Origin: a virus
Reading direction: 5' to 3' (one strand)
DNA length: 35,299 bases
Virus record (IMG/VR): IMGVR_UViG_3300042471_000175
Coordinates: 1 to 35,299 of that record
A program made the position numbers and the translations under genes. Position 1 is the stretch's first letter. The number at the start of each line of letters is the position of its first letter. Positions 20,911 to 29,902 of the stretch are shown here, piece by piece. Under the pieces are notes generated by a model, which was given only the letters and a program-made list of their open reading frames with translations, did no database searches and was not told the DNA's origin.

Positions 20911-21841
20911 ACTTGTTATCGGTGATTCGGTGAATAAAATACTTGTGTTGCTTGCCCTCGTCCTTCATCCAAGACTTTAGCAATCGATCCATCCAATCGA
21001 TGTAAAAGGTTGGAGTGAATCCCTTACCTCCATAGTAGGATTGAAAGTAGTATTGATCTGTAACATCGCCAAAGGATAAACCCCTGACCATTGCGAAGTG
21101 AATGTAGCCGATCTCTGCCTTGCCGTTGTTTCCAACTTCAGTAACCGCAGGATCAAGACCTAACTTCGCCAATGCACAATTCATATACAACTCATCAGGC
21201 TGACTACCGCCCCACTTCATCCTTAACTTGCTTAGTGGTATCGGATTGTTGATTAGGTAATCTTGTGCGATCTTATACAGTGCTAATGCCTTTGCTGACT
21301 TCTCAATGTACTGCACAGAACTATTAATGGCTGGCAATACTGTTGACTCATCGAACTTATAATGCGCCCAAATGTCATCGGCATAAGCCCACTGCATTGA
21401 GTCAATCTTGCGCCCTTCAGCGATGGTGTGATAGCCTACTGTGTGGCTTGCGTAAGGCTTGCCAAGTGCTACCAACTCATCAATCATTGGCTTAATGTCT
21501 TTTAGTGCCACAGCATCTACATCAAGATAAACATTCTTGTCGTAGGGAAGGTAATCGTAAAGATGAACCTTCGCCTTTGCTGGATCTAATTTCTTGTTGG
21601 TGTATAAGTGATTATGATCAATCTCAATGAAGCTATCAATCACCTCGTAAAGATCACCACAATACTTGTCAGCATCCTTTCTTGATTCGATCAAGCAGGA
21701 GATCTGAATATCTTTGTTGAATCGCTTAATTGAATAAGCAATGTTATAGGCTGCCCAATAATACTGAGGTCTGCCAAACGCCATAAGCACCACCCCGATT
21801 GAGGCAGTGCTTTGGCTTTGTGGTTGTGTTGCCTCTGTCAT
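20891..21841 (-). CDS. Glycosyltransferase-like protein, GT8-type
   Basis: The protein has 316 residues. The start IGVVLMAFGRPQYYWAAYN is followed by a Rossmann-like sheet; KVHLYDYLPYDKNVYLDVDAVAL (91-113) carries the DxD motif (107-109) in the GT8/GT-A context 'P-Y-x-x-x-x-Y-L-D-x-D'. Later segments INSSVQYIE, KWGGSQPDELYMNCALAKLGL and IGYIHFAM resemble the acceptor and second metal-binding region of GT8 enzymes. It starts where the tail-tube gene ends (1-nt overlap), so it is expressed with that virion gene. Substrate not known. Confidence 0.78.
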   Translation of the reverse strand: MTEATQPQSQSTASIGVVLMAFGRPQYYWAAYNIAYSIKRFNKDIQISCLIESRKDADKYCGDLYEVIDSFIEIDHNHLYTNKKLDPAKAKVHLYDYLPYDKNVYLDVDAVALKDIKPMIDELVALGKPYASHTVGYHTIAEGRKIDSMQWAYADDIWAHYKFDESTVLPAINSSVQYIEKSAKALALYKIAQDYLINNPIPLSKLRMKWGGSQPDELYMNCALAKLGLDPAVTEVGNNGKAEIGYIHFAMVRGLSFGDVTDQYYFQSYYGGKGFTPTFYIDWMDRLLKSWMKDEGKQHKYFIHRITDNKYADPRR

Positions 21842-22380
21842 TATCCGAAGATGCCAGCAGGTGCAGCGTACTGTGAAGGGATGTTTTTATCTCTCCACGA
21901 AAAAGTTACCTCATATCTTTGCAGTTCATTGTTCTGCTCAGGAATGATGAAGTTAGCCGATGTTGTAATACCAACAGAAGGATTGATATAAACAACAGTT
22001 CCCGAATCGCAAAGGAATCCTAAGATCCAAGAGATACGTCTATTGTTAACATCATTCCAGAAGGTATTGTTTTCATCAGTTACGTTAGCATCGTAAAGCG
22101 TGGCAGTACGATCTTCGTTAATTCTGATTGGTGTTCCGCAGCCAATTGGTGAGTCAACGGTAACTGGTGAGCCAGCAGGAAGAGCGAAGCGAATATCCTC
22201 AATTAGCTTGGCAGTGCCAGCATCAATCAAGTTTTGCACTTCAACGCTATCTGAAGGATCTACTAATTCCGTTCCACAAGCACCTACTAAAATTGCTGAC
22301 ACACCGCCTAACTTGTAATCGTTACAGTTGACAAGATTGTGATCAAGCAATGCGGAGTCGCAGTATGATACGCATCCCAT
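21841..22380 (-). CDS. Probable major tail (tube) protein
   Basis: The protein has 179 residues and is rich in Cys, Ala, Asn and beta-prone segments (GGVSAILVGACG, NFIIPEQNNELQRYEVTFSW). The start MGCVSYCDSALLDHNLVNCN has three Cys. A gene of this size with its own promoter, followed by structural genes, after tail components and before portal, is the profile of a tail-tube subunit. Assignment is by context and would need structure comparison; another abundant virion protein is possible. A 79-nt leader separates it from promoter elements at 22460-22475. Confidence 0.62.
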   Translation of the reverse strand: MGCVSYCDSALLDHNLVNCNDYKLGGVSAILVGACGTELVDPSDSVEVQNLIDAGTAKLIEDIRFALPAGSPVTVDSPIGCGTPIRINEDRTATLYDANVTDENNTFWNDVNNRRISWILGFLCDSGTVVYINPSVGITTSANFIIPEQNNELQRYEVTFSWRDKNIPSQYAAPAGIFG

Positions 22381-22459
22381 AGTTTTGTAGTTTTTTATTG
22401 TTCGTTAATGCCGATTCAATAGGATGGCATCAGAAGTCCTACGTCTATGATGATGATTG

Positions 22460-22475
22460 CAAATTTACAAAATTA
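22460..22475 (-). promoter_or_regulatory. Tandem TAnnTTTG promoter elements (TAATTTTG, TAAATTTG)
   Basis: The minus strand reads TAATTTTG at 22475-22468 directly followed by TAAATTTG at 22467-22460, end to end. Both match the consensus; either could be used. The rest of the ~80-nt leader before 22380 contains a hairpin candidate, GATGCC pairing with GGCATT. Confidence 0.6.
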
Positions 22476-24107
22476 TTCTTGATATAGGTTGGTGAGGTCT
22501 TGCGTAATGATTCGATTATCATCTTGATAAAGCAAGAATGGCTCATCCAAATTAAGGATAGATGGCAAGCAGTCAGCATCCACACCCACACAAACTGTCT
22601 TACGAACTATGCCAGTCTTACGGTACAGATCAATGCTAAGCGTTCCAAGATCATCAGCATCGTTGTATTCAATCTCAGGGAAGTCTGCTTCAGCAGGGAA
22701 GTGCGTTTCACCATTGATGTATAAGTTATCAAAGTACACCAAGATCGAAAGGAAGTCAAGCACGTACTCAGGCAATCTGCCAAAGAAGTAGGTGTGTCGT
22801 TTTCTGCGATCAACAAACGATGCGTGCCACCTTCCAGAAGCATAACGGAATAGATCTGCATCGGTATCATACTGCGCTTGGTATCTTCTGCCTTCCAACC
22901 TAATCGATGGCAGGAATGATGATCCATAGAAAGCAAAGCCAAATTGATTCTCACCGTTGCAGCCTTCTAACTTGAAGTAATCGCATCCGCTGTATTCACC
23001 TACTGCAATCACATCACTGTAACGGTCATAGTTAACCGATGTGTAGATTGCTCGCAGTGTTACCTTGCTCACTTCAATCAGCGATGGTGTGCCTGTTATT
23101 TGAGAACCAAACAAGCTAACATTGCCCGATGATGTTGGAGTGAATACAATCGTTGTAACGCCTGCGGTAGTTATTGGCGAACCATAGAGAGTGCCATCAA
23201 CAGATAATCGCAGCCTTGCGTTGCTAATAGCATCCACAGTGATCTCTAAAGAATATTCAACTCCCTCGCAAACTTCCGTAACCGATTCAAGGTATGCAGT
23301 TTCACCACTGCCCAATTCAATGCTGGCTAAGTTTGGATCGATCACCCAATTTGTAACTCCTGTGCCAAGAACTGAACTCCAACTCGGCACTCCTGATCCT
23401 GTTGCATTGAAGTAAGGATTGGCGATGAAGTATTGACCGCATAAGTTAGTGCAATACTCGGCAATGGCTAAACGATAGCAGCCTGCTGATAGTGCCACAT
23501 CTACCATCGAGAAGCCAGCAGTAAGATATTGATCGATTGTAGTGATCGTTGGATCAATCCTTGCGACTACTGTATTGACATCATCTGCATCTACCACGCC
23601 CAAGAATAACCCACCATTCGGAATGCCGACCAAACTAATAAACACAAAGCTACCTACAAAGGTATTGCCCGATATTGTCAGTGTGATGCTGTTGTTGGTC
23701 AGTAGGTGGATAGTATCGAAGTAAAGAGTGTGCGTGCCTGCTGCTGTGATCGTTTGAGTTGATGCTCCCGATACGCCAACTACTAAAGAGCCAATGATGT
23801 CAGAAACCTCAACCACCACCCTGATAACGCCATACATATCTTGAGGATAAAATGGCTGACTAAAGAAGCCTGTTGGTGATGGCGCAGTTGATGTTATTGT
23901 CGATCCGCTTTCCTCCCAATCCTGCACAGTGATGCCACCGCCAAAAGTTCCTGATTCATTGCAGGGAGTAGATTCTATCTGGAAGAATATCTCATCATCG
24001 AAATCGACAAGTTGCTTGAAGCCATCGCCTACGCATCCGCAGTCGGTTGATAGTTCTGCCGATGGCTTGAATACTATTGGTTGGTTAGGTATGGAGTTGT
24101 AACTCAT
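22473..24107 (-). CDS. Tail structural protein, probable distal tail/adhesin component
   Basis: The protein has 544 residues. The N-terminal ~45 have a Cys-Gly-Cys start region (LSTDCGCVGDGF). Residues ~60-170 and 215-360 look like repeated beta-sandwich domains, similar to carbohydrate-binding modules: GVIRVVVEVSDIIGSLVVGVSG, LRLSVDGTLYGSPITTAGV and GNVSLFGSQITG. The C-terminal ~190 (CDYFKLEGCNGENQFGF, YVLDFLSILVYFDN) look like a separate domain. The protein ends IITQDLTNLYQE. It lies between the tape measure group and the tail-tube gene, and overlaps the next large tail protein by ATGA. A glycan-binding or tail-tip role is inferred. Confidence 0.7.
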   Translation of the reverse strand: MSYNSIPNQPIVFKPSAELSTDCGCVGDGFKQLVDFDDEIFFQIESTPCNESGTFGGGITVQDWEESGSTITSTAPSPTGFFSQPFYPQDMYGVIRVVVEVSDIIGSLVVGVSGASTQTITAAGTHTLYFDTIHLLTNNSITLTISGNTFVGSFVFISLVGIPNGGLFLGVVDADDVNTVVARIDPTITTIDQYLTAGFSMVDVALSAGCYRLAIAEYCTNLCGQYFIANPYFNATGSGVPSWSSVLGTGVTNWVIDPNLASIELGSGETAYLESVTEVCEGVEYSLEITVDAISNARLRLSVDGTLYGSPITTAGVTTIVFTPTSSGNVSLFGSQITGTPSLIEVSKVTLRAIYTSVNYDRYSDVIAVGEYSGCDYFKLEGCNGENQFGFAFYGSSFLPSIRLEGRRYQAQYDTDADLFRYASGRWHASFVDRRKRHTYFFGRLPEYVLDFLSILVYFDNLYINGETHFPAEADFPEIEYNDADDLGTLSIDLYRKTGIVRKTVCVGVDADCLPSILNLDEPFLLYQDDNRIITQDLTNLYQE

Positions 24108-26089
24108 CGCAGAATCTCGTTTGACTTTAGTACAAATTTAGCGTTTTGCCTTATAACAGATTGAACTTCCATCGTTTTAATGTAGCCATCAATCACTGCC
24201 AACGAATCCTCTGAGCGACCTAACTCAATCGGTGATGATGTTTGATTGATGATCGATGTGATCTCATTCATTGATAGTGGTCGCTCGAAAGTGTAAAGCA
24301 CATTTCTGATGGTGTCAGTATCAACAGGCTGCAATATTGAAGGCTCGAACGGCACACCGATTCCTGCAAATTCAGTAAACCTATCCACTCCAGATATGTT
24401 AAGCGTGTCAAGTATTACCTGATTCAATAATCCTCCTGCCGTTTGCTGCCGTCCAATTAAATCGCATCTTACCTGATCGCCTTGATTCAAAGCAAAGGTG
24501 GCATTCATAAAAACGTAAATAGGGTTGATGTTGAAATCACTAACACCAGAACCTTCAAAACTTTGGTATAGATCACCTTGTGCATTAAACACTCTCAACA
24601 CAGGAACGATGCTACGTCTGCCTGTTGCTAATATATCAGCCAACACTGCGGTAAATGAAAAGCTATACACTCCAGCATAAGGAGCGACATAAGATCTGCC
24701 ATTTACGAAAGCCGTATTAGAATTTACAGCAGTTCCAAATACAAGGTAATCACCCGTCCAATCAAAATAACTTGCAGCAACTTCATCATACTCCCAAGAT
24801 TGAGTTGGTGAAGCATCCATCTTATAATCAAAGTCAGTGTCCAATGGATCAAAGCCTCCAATGTATTCAACAAGGCTGTTAGGATAACCACCCAACCAAT
24901 TAGCACTTACTTGCTCGTTGGTAAACTCTGCATTGTAAATTGTCTGACCTATTGAAAGCGGATCGCCTTGCTTTGCCTGATACCTATCTGATCCAATGGT
25001 GGGAATCACATTGCTATAAATTACAACAGGGTTGGTCATAAACTGATCAGAATTAAATCGGTAGATGTCCTCAATTACATTGGTGTCAAATACTACTTCA
25101 TTGCTCTGTAAATCTAATTGGGTTGAGTTATTGCAAGTGCCTAACATCCCAAAGGTTTCATCTCTAAATCCTCTAAATGGAACTTGTAAGAAGGTGCAGG
25201 CTGTTTCGCCTCTGTTGCATTCAAACTGCTCAAGATAGGGAGCGTTGCCAAATATGATTGATGAATACAATGTCGTAGTATCAACTGACATCTTGATGTT
25301 TGGCTGATCAATTAGGCTTGCTGAATTAGTCGATTGGAAAAAGTATTCTGCTGGTTCGATTCTAAGCAATGGTCTGCCATTGGCTTGCTTTTCAAATCCC
25401 AAACCTAACCTTGTCTTTTTGCTTAGTGCAACAAACAACTGCTCAAATGTTAAAAGCGTTTCGGTGTCATCCCGATTAAAGATAGCACGACCGTTTGTAA
25501 GCATTACCGTTTCCGATGGTGCTGGTGGTACTGTATAAAAGTCAGAAGCGAAATCAACTAAGTTGTCGCTCATACAACCAACTAAATGTTGGAAGGCTTG
25601 AAATACAGTTATGCCCTTTGGATTCTCAACACCATACACTCCCGTTGGTGGATTAAACATTTCAATCTCTTTTGGTGTCGGAGGTGTAATGTCTAAAAGG
25701 TTCTTGGTCTTGGCTGATGCTGTGCTGAATGGGATTGATTTGTTGTTGTTGATCTTGGTGCTGAATGTTTCATCATACAACTTGGTCGTTACCCTGCACT
25801 TATCGAGATCGAATACGCACTCAGATAAAATAAACCATCCATCAACCAACGGCTGCAATCCTGTTGAGCAAGTATAAAGAACTTTAACTTTAACCAGAGT
25901 GCAAGTGCCTTCAACAAATAAATCAAACAGATAGGAATAAACTGATCCATCAAAGTTTAAGTCATTGTCAAACGACACAAGCCTTGCGTTAAGGTTGGCG
26001 TCCTCGTTAATCTTAAAGCCGAAATCATCTGCATTTAATGGCTGCCCCCGATCAAGCCCATCAAGTAAGAACTTTAATTCCTGTGCCAT
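24104..26089 (-). CDS. Large tail protein downstream of tape measure (tail-tip/baseplate-like)
   Basis: The protein has 661 residues. It starts MAQELKFLLDGLDRGQPLN and the first ~150 residues alternate beta strands with polar turns (LVSFDNDLNFDGSVYSYLFDLF). A segment DLDKCRVTTKLYDETFSTKI follows. The central part includes ETLLTFEQLFVALSKKTRLGLGFEKQ, a pattern I associate with a conserved tail protein of Bacteroidota siphophages. The C-terminal ~200 residues are beta-rich. It immediately follows the tape measure (16-nt overlap), the usual place for distal tail or hub proteins. Exact role is inferred from position. Confidence 0.72.
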   Translation of the reverse strand: MAQELKFLLDGLDRGQPLNADDFGFKINEDANLNARLVSFDNDLNFDGSVYSYLFDLFVEGTCTLVKVKVLYTCSTGLQPLVDGWFILSECVFDLDKCRVTTKLYDETFSTKINNNKSIPFSTASAKTKNLLDITPPTPKEIEMFNPPTGVYGVENPKGITVFQAFQHLVGCMSDNLVDFASDFYTVPPAPSETVMLTNGRAIFNRDDTETLLTFEQLFVALSKKTRLGLGFEKQANGRPLLRIEPAEYFFQSTNSASLIDQPNIKMSVDTTTLYSSIIFGNAPYLEQFECNRGETACTFLQVPFRGFRDETFGMLGTCNNSTQLDLQSNEVVFDTNVIEDIYRFNSDQFMTNPVVIYSNVIPTIGSDRYQAKQGDPLSIGQTIYNAEFTNEQVSANWLGGYPNSLVEYIGGFDPLDTDFDYKMDASPTQSWEYDEVAASYFDWTGDYLVFGTAVNSNTAFVNGRSYVAPYAGVYSFSFTAVLADILATGRRSIVPVLRVFNAQGDLYQSFEGSGVSDFNINPIYVFMNATFALNQGDQVRCDLIGRQQTAGGLLNQVILDTLNISGVDRFTEFAGIGVPFEPSILQPVDTDTIRNVLYTFERPLSMNEITSIINQTSSPIELGRSEDSLAVIDGYIKTMEVQSVIRQNAKFVLKSNEILR

Positions 26090-28932
26090 TCGTATCTTGA
26101 ATCTGATGAGTTAATGTTTACCACAGTCGACTTGCCTTTCAAGTCCTTGCGAAGCCCTTTGATCTCTCGCTCCATTGACTTGCTGTTGAGTGATGCGTTA
26201 ACGGTTACATTTGCGCCTCTGTTCTTTGCAGCGAAGTCCATCAATGCAGGGCGCACATATCGCTCATCGACATACTTCTTAAATGCTGCCGATGATCGGT
26301 TCATTGCATCAAGTGCATCCCGATGGCGAGCCACTGAAGATCGGTTAACTACAAACTCGCCCTTTTCTGCTTCGATCATTGTACCTCCAGCCTCGTGGCT
26401 TTGACCTCCAACTATACCACCCTTCTTAAACTTAGGGATTGGCTTGGATGCGATAGCAGCAATTTGAACAGCCCCGACAATACCAGCAACCACTTGGAAA
26501 GGAATCGCAGCAGGATAACCAAGTTGCGCTCCCGTCTTTAAGATTGACACAGCAAGATCGATTCCTGCTTGGAATAATGCCTGAGCCTTATCTCGCTTGG
26601 CTTGCTTAGTCTTTTCTTCGTTGATTCTTTTGCTTGCCCGTAGTTCTGCTGCCTCTCTTTGCTTTTGCTTATCTCTTTCAGTATCTAATGTTTGATTGAT
26701 TGCCTCAATCTCTACATTCTTGGTTGCAGTAATATCGTTGATCCTGTTCTCTGATGCTTGCTTCTGGAAATCAAGTATAGCGCTTATCACTGCAACAGTT
26801 TGATCAGCGATTTCAATAGCATCATCAAGAGTCTGCTCAGTAGTCTTTCTGCGCTCCTCTCTAATTGCTGCTTCAGTTTCTGCATTGATTAAGTCAATAG
26901 CACTTGCTCTTTCCTTTTCGTCTTTAATTGAATCTGTGGCTGCTTTTCTACGTGCCTCCGCTTCAATGTTTATCAATGCAATCCTTCGATCTAATGTGCT
27001 GCCCTGTGCAACCTCTAAGGTCTTAATTGTGTTTATCTGAGTATTTAACTCTGCTGCTGCTATCTGCTTGTTAATCGCTTCGATCTGTGGCGCATACTTG
27101 TTAGCGATTTCAACCTTGCTCTTGCCTAACTTATCAGCCGTTTCAAGTTCCAAGGTTTGCTGAATCTGCAATGCTGCAAGTTGTTGCTGGAGGGTTGCAT
27201 CCGCACCAGCCTTGCTTAGTTCTAATTGCTTCTGTAAACTCTTTTCTAACTCAGCTATTTCAATCGCTGTAATCTGCTTATTGGCATTGATCTTAATTAA
27301 TTCAATAGCATCTGCAAGTTTCTTTTGCTGTTCAATCTGCTCCTCACTACCTTCCTTAAAATTCGATTCTCTGAATGATTTTTCTAATGCAAGGATCTGT
27401 TTATTACTTTGCTCTAATATCTTCTCTTGTTCGCCTAATTGACTATCTAATGCTTCAAGTTCTAATGCTGCTAATTGCTCACGTGCTTTGAGTTGGTCTT
27501 GTGCTGCTTTCTCTGCTTCTGCTTTGGCTTTCTCGGCTGCTGCTTTTCTTTTGGCTTCTCTATCAGCTAAAAAATTTTGTTCTGCCTCGCTTAATAAGCC
27601 TGCTCCTTTTTCGATTATTTCTGCCTTTTCACCTTCTGACTTTGCTAAGTCTTGAGCAAGTTGCGACTGAGTTTCTTTTTCTTTTTTAACTCTATTTACT
27701 GCATTTGTATCTATAGTTTTACTAATTGTTTCAAAAAAGTTAACTCCCGATTCTGTTGCTGTTCCAAAAAGCCCAAGAAAACCAACAGCAACATCATTGA
27801 TAAATGTTACATATTGCTCTCCAAATACTTTTGCATCATCAGGTGTTAGTGTTGCTGCCTCTGCTGCTAATTGTGCTGACTTTGCTAACAGGGCATTTGC
27901 TTTCGCTCTTGCTGCTGTTGCTTGAATATAGGCATCCTTTTTATCATTATAATTTTGCTCTGCTTTGTTTAAGTCATTGGTCTTTCCAAATGTATCTCCG
28001 AGTGTTTCATTGTAAGTAAACAATGCCTCCTCTTTGGAGATTACGCCTTTACGTGCTAACTCAAATGCAGATTCTACCTTATTCGTTTCTTCAATCGCTC
28101 CAGCTAAAGCAGTCCTTGTATCTTCTAAAGTGCCATCAAGCAATCTACTTGAATCGCTCGTGCCTCTAATTGCATCTTTTAACTTATCAAAGTTCTGTAT
28201 TAACAAAATGATTCCAATTACCAACGCACCGACTCCTGTAGCTGCTAATGCTAATCTAAAGACTTTTAATGCGCCCGTTGTGTTTCCAACAACTAAAGCA
28301 TAGGCTGCTTGTGCTTTTGTTTCTATAAGCGTCTTTAATGCGCTTTCTTCTTTTAACAATATTGCAGCCTGCTGCACACCATTTGCGATGGCACTAATGG
28401 CTGTGGTCTTGGCAATTATCTTTTGAAGATCCTCGCTCTCTGATCCAAACAATGCAGATGCACCTTGTGCTATCTCAAAGCCAGCAGCAAGACCTTGTGT
28501 GGCATCTACTGCTGCATCGAACTTGAATGTGTCTGATGCGAGATTTTTAACCCTTGCCCTTGTATCTCCGATCTGATCTTCAAGTCTTGCTGCTTCAAGG
28601 ATCAACTTCTTGAATTCATCAGTACCACCCTTGCCTGCTTCTTCAAGTGCATTGAGGTCATTACGCAATCCACGCAATACCCTTGTCAGTGGTACGCCTT
28701 TCTTATTGAGATCATCAAATGCTTTGTTCTGGTCGGCAAGTGCTTTCTTAACTTCTGTGCCTGAGAATGCTGCTGCAATGCTTTTGCCTGCACTCTTGTA
28801 GGTGTCGGCTACCTTCTTTGAACTCTCTTGCGCTGATGCAACAACGGCATCGTTGGCTTTATTAACTTCATTAACTGTTGCCTTCAGGCTCGTTGCCTCG
28901 GCTTCGTATATGATTTCAACCTTTGCTGCCAT
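26074..28932 (-). CDS. Tape measure protein
   Basis: The protein has 952 residues. It is dominated by long Ala/Lys/Glu-rich coiled coils (e.g. REAKRKAAAEKAKAEAEKAA and ERDKQKQREAAELRA). One hydrophobic, membrane-like segment lies at ~225-245 (ALAATGVGALVIGIILLIQN). The C-terminal part has FKKGGIVGGQSHEAGG (835-850) and EAEKGEFVVNRSSVARH (852-868), a signature common to tape measures of Bacteroidota siphophages. Length scales with the tail: at roughly 1.5 angstrom per residue for a helix it would suggest a tail of about 140 nm. It follows the tail-assembly chaperone gene, as expected. Confidence 0.92.
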   Translation of the reverse strand: MAAKVEIIYEAEATSLKATVNEVNKANDAVVASAQESSKKVADTYKSAGKSIAAAFSGTEVKKALADQNKAFDDLNKKGVPLTRVLRGLRNDLNALEEAGKGGTDEFKKLILEAARLEDQIGDTRARVKNLASDTFKFDAAVDATQGLAAGFEIAQGASALFGSESEDLQKIIAKTTAISAIANGVQQAAILLKEESALKTLIETKAQAAYALVVGNTTGALKVFRLALAATGVGALVIGIILLIQNFDKLKDAIRGTSDSSRLLDGTLEDTRTALAGAIEETNKVESAFELARKGVISKEEALFTYNETLGDTFGKTNDLNKAEQNYNDKKDAYIQATAARAKANALLAKSAQLAAEAATLTPDDAKVFGEQYVTFINDVAVGFLGLFGTATESGVNFFETISKTIDTNAVNRVKKEKETQSQLAQDLAKSEGEKAEIIEKGAGLLSEAEQNFLADREAKRKAAAEKAKAEAEKAAQDQLKAREQLAALELEALDSQLGEQEKILEQSNKQILALEKSFRESNFKEGSEEQIEQQKKLADAIELIKINANKQITAIEIAELEKSLQKQLELSKAGADATLQQQLAALQIQQTLELETADKLGKSKVEIANKYAPQIEAINKQIAAAELNTQINTIKTLEVAQGSTLDRRIALINIEAEARRKAATDSIKDEKERASAIDLINAETEAAIREERRKTTEQTLDDAIEIADQTVAVISAILDFQKQASENRINDITATKNVEIEAINQTLDTERDKQKQREAAELRASKRINEEKTKQAKRDKAQALFQAGIDLAVSILKTGAQLGYPAAIPFQVVAGIVGAVQIAAIASKPIPKFKKGGIVGGQSHEAGGTMIEAEKGEFVVNRSSVARHRDALDAMNRSSAAFKKYVDERYVRPALMDFAAKNRGANVTVNASLNSKSMEREIKGLRKDLKGKSTVVNINSSDSRYEWHRN

Positions 28933-29035
28933 TGTTTTGAGCCTTTATTTGAGCCTCAAATTTAAGCAAATAAGTTAACACATCCGATCTCATTAACTCA
29001 TTGAACTCGGATATTGATCCGCCTGCCAATGCCAT
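28916..29035 (-). CDS. 39-residue gene or -1 frame end of the tail-assembly chaperone fusion
   Basis: The ATG (29035-29033) overlaps the upstream chaperone stop (TGATG), and its TGA (28918-28916) lies inside the first codons of the tape measure, a 17-nt overlap. The peptide contains ISEFNELMRSDVLTYLLKFE, a helical pattern. It occupies the place of the lambda gpT part between gpG and the tape measure. The same frame is open 71 codons further upstream to just beyond a T8 run at 29211-29218, so it may be made as a -1 frameshift fusion, by internal initiation, or both. Confidence 0.72.
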   Translation of the reverse strand: MALAGGSISEFNELMRSDVLTYLLKFEAQIKAQNNGSKG

Positions 29036-29682
29036 CACTTGCTCCCTGAAGGTGTCTGTTGTTCTCTTAGCCCTGCTTTGCGGTGAGAACTCAGTTGGCG
29101 TAACGCCTCTTGTAGTTTGCGAATTTCTTGCGTGTTGTACTCCCAGAGCGTTTGAAATTCTTCCGCTGAAATATTGAATAAGGGCATCAGCGGCTCGATA
29201 CCCAGATTGTAAAAAAAATCGTGCGCCCCTCCATTGCTCAATTCCTCAAACAAGGTTAGTTTCTGTTGATGGATGTCAGGGTTGATCTCGGCAGGATTCT
29301 CATCTGATCTGATGATCCAAGTCGCTGCGATGTTTAACAACAGATCCCGATGGATCACAGTGTTCTGCCGTTCTCTAATTACGTGAATGTATGCTCCCAT
29401 CAATGCTGCGGTCTTAGGGTTAGCCAAGCCAGCAGATAAAGCCTTTTCCATTTCAGTAAGGATCTTATCCATCTCGCCACCACTTAACCCACTGCTCAAC
29501 CTTTCCATCAGGCTCATCGACATTGCGAACCTTTCCAATGGCATATTAACCTCTTTCGGGAATCGGTAGTAGGTGTGCTGCCCTTTCTTAAATACCTCAA
29601 CTAAATTGTATGTTGACTTGTTATTGTTATTGCGCAAAAATATTGATCGCAGTCGATCTCCTAATCCTTTGAATAATCTCAT
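29035..29682 (-). CDS. Putative tail-assembly chaperone (gpG-like position)
   Basis: I start at the ATG at 29682 (215 residues); one codon upstream is only TTG. The protein is helical: residues ~60-110 include SLMERLSSGLSGGEMDKILTEMEKAL, then LTLFEELSNGGAHDFFYNLGIEP. It is the last full gene before the tape measure, where tail-assembly chaperones are found. At 29218-29212 codons GAT TTT TTT TAC contain a T_TTT_TTT heptamer; the -1 frame from there is open to 28916. The original frame also remains protein-like for 57 codons after the slip site. It overlaps the previous gene by ~56 nt. Confidence 0.75.
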   Translation of the reverse strand: MRLFKGLGDRLRSIFLRNNNNKSTYNLVEVFKKGQHTYYRFPKEVNMPLERFAMSMSLMERLSSGLSGGEMDKILTEMEKALSAGLANPKTAALMGAYIHVIRERQNTVIHRDLLLNIAATWIIRSDENPAEINPDIHQQKLTLFEELSNGGAHDFFYNLGIEPLMPLFNISAEEFQTLWEYNTQEIRKLQEALRQLSSHRKAGLREQQTPSGSK

Positions 29683-29902
29683 CAAGTGTATTGTTTGTTT
29701 TAATCTCTGAATTGTCTTTTAGAATCAAGATCGCTCCTGACTCATCCTCCTCCTGAAAGCAATGGCTGATGAAATCAACATTGACAATCGTATCGGCTAA
29801 CTTGGCATTGACACGCAGAACCTCATCGATCTCGTTATTATGAAAATAAGCCTGAACGATGATGAAGCCCGTCATATCATCTACCACCTTTGCACTGGAC
29901 AT
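29627..29902 (-). CDS. Unknown small protein, FlbD-like pattern
   Basis: From the ATG at 29902 the protein has 91 residues; an ATG at 29875 (82 residues, MTGFIIVQAYF...) lies 4 nt after the preceding stop and may be the true start. Pattern VNVDFISHCFQEEDESGAILILKDNSEIKTNNTLDEIIQRI, in sense, matches the small beta-strand-plus-helix layout of FlbD-like phage proteins ('x-V-N-x-D-x-I ... I-L-x-L-x-x-G/N ... T-x-x-D-E-I'). That family is small and of unknown function in phages. It overlaps the chaperone gene by about 56 nt and probably belongs to the same unit. Confidence 0.7.
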   Translation of the reverse strand: MSSAKVVDDMTGFIIVQAYFHNNEIDEVLRVNAKLADTIVNVDFISHCFQEEDESGAILILKDNSEIKTNNTLDEIIQRIRRSTAINIFAQ

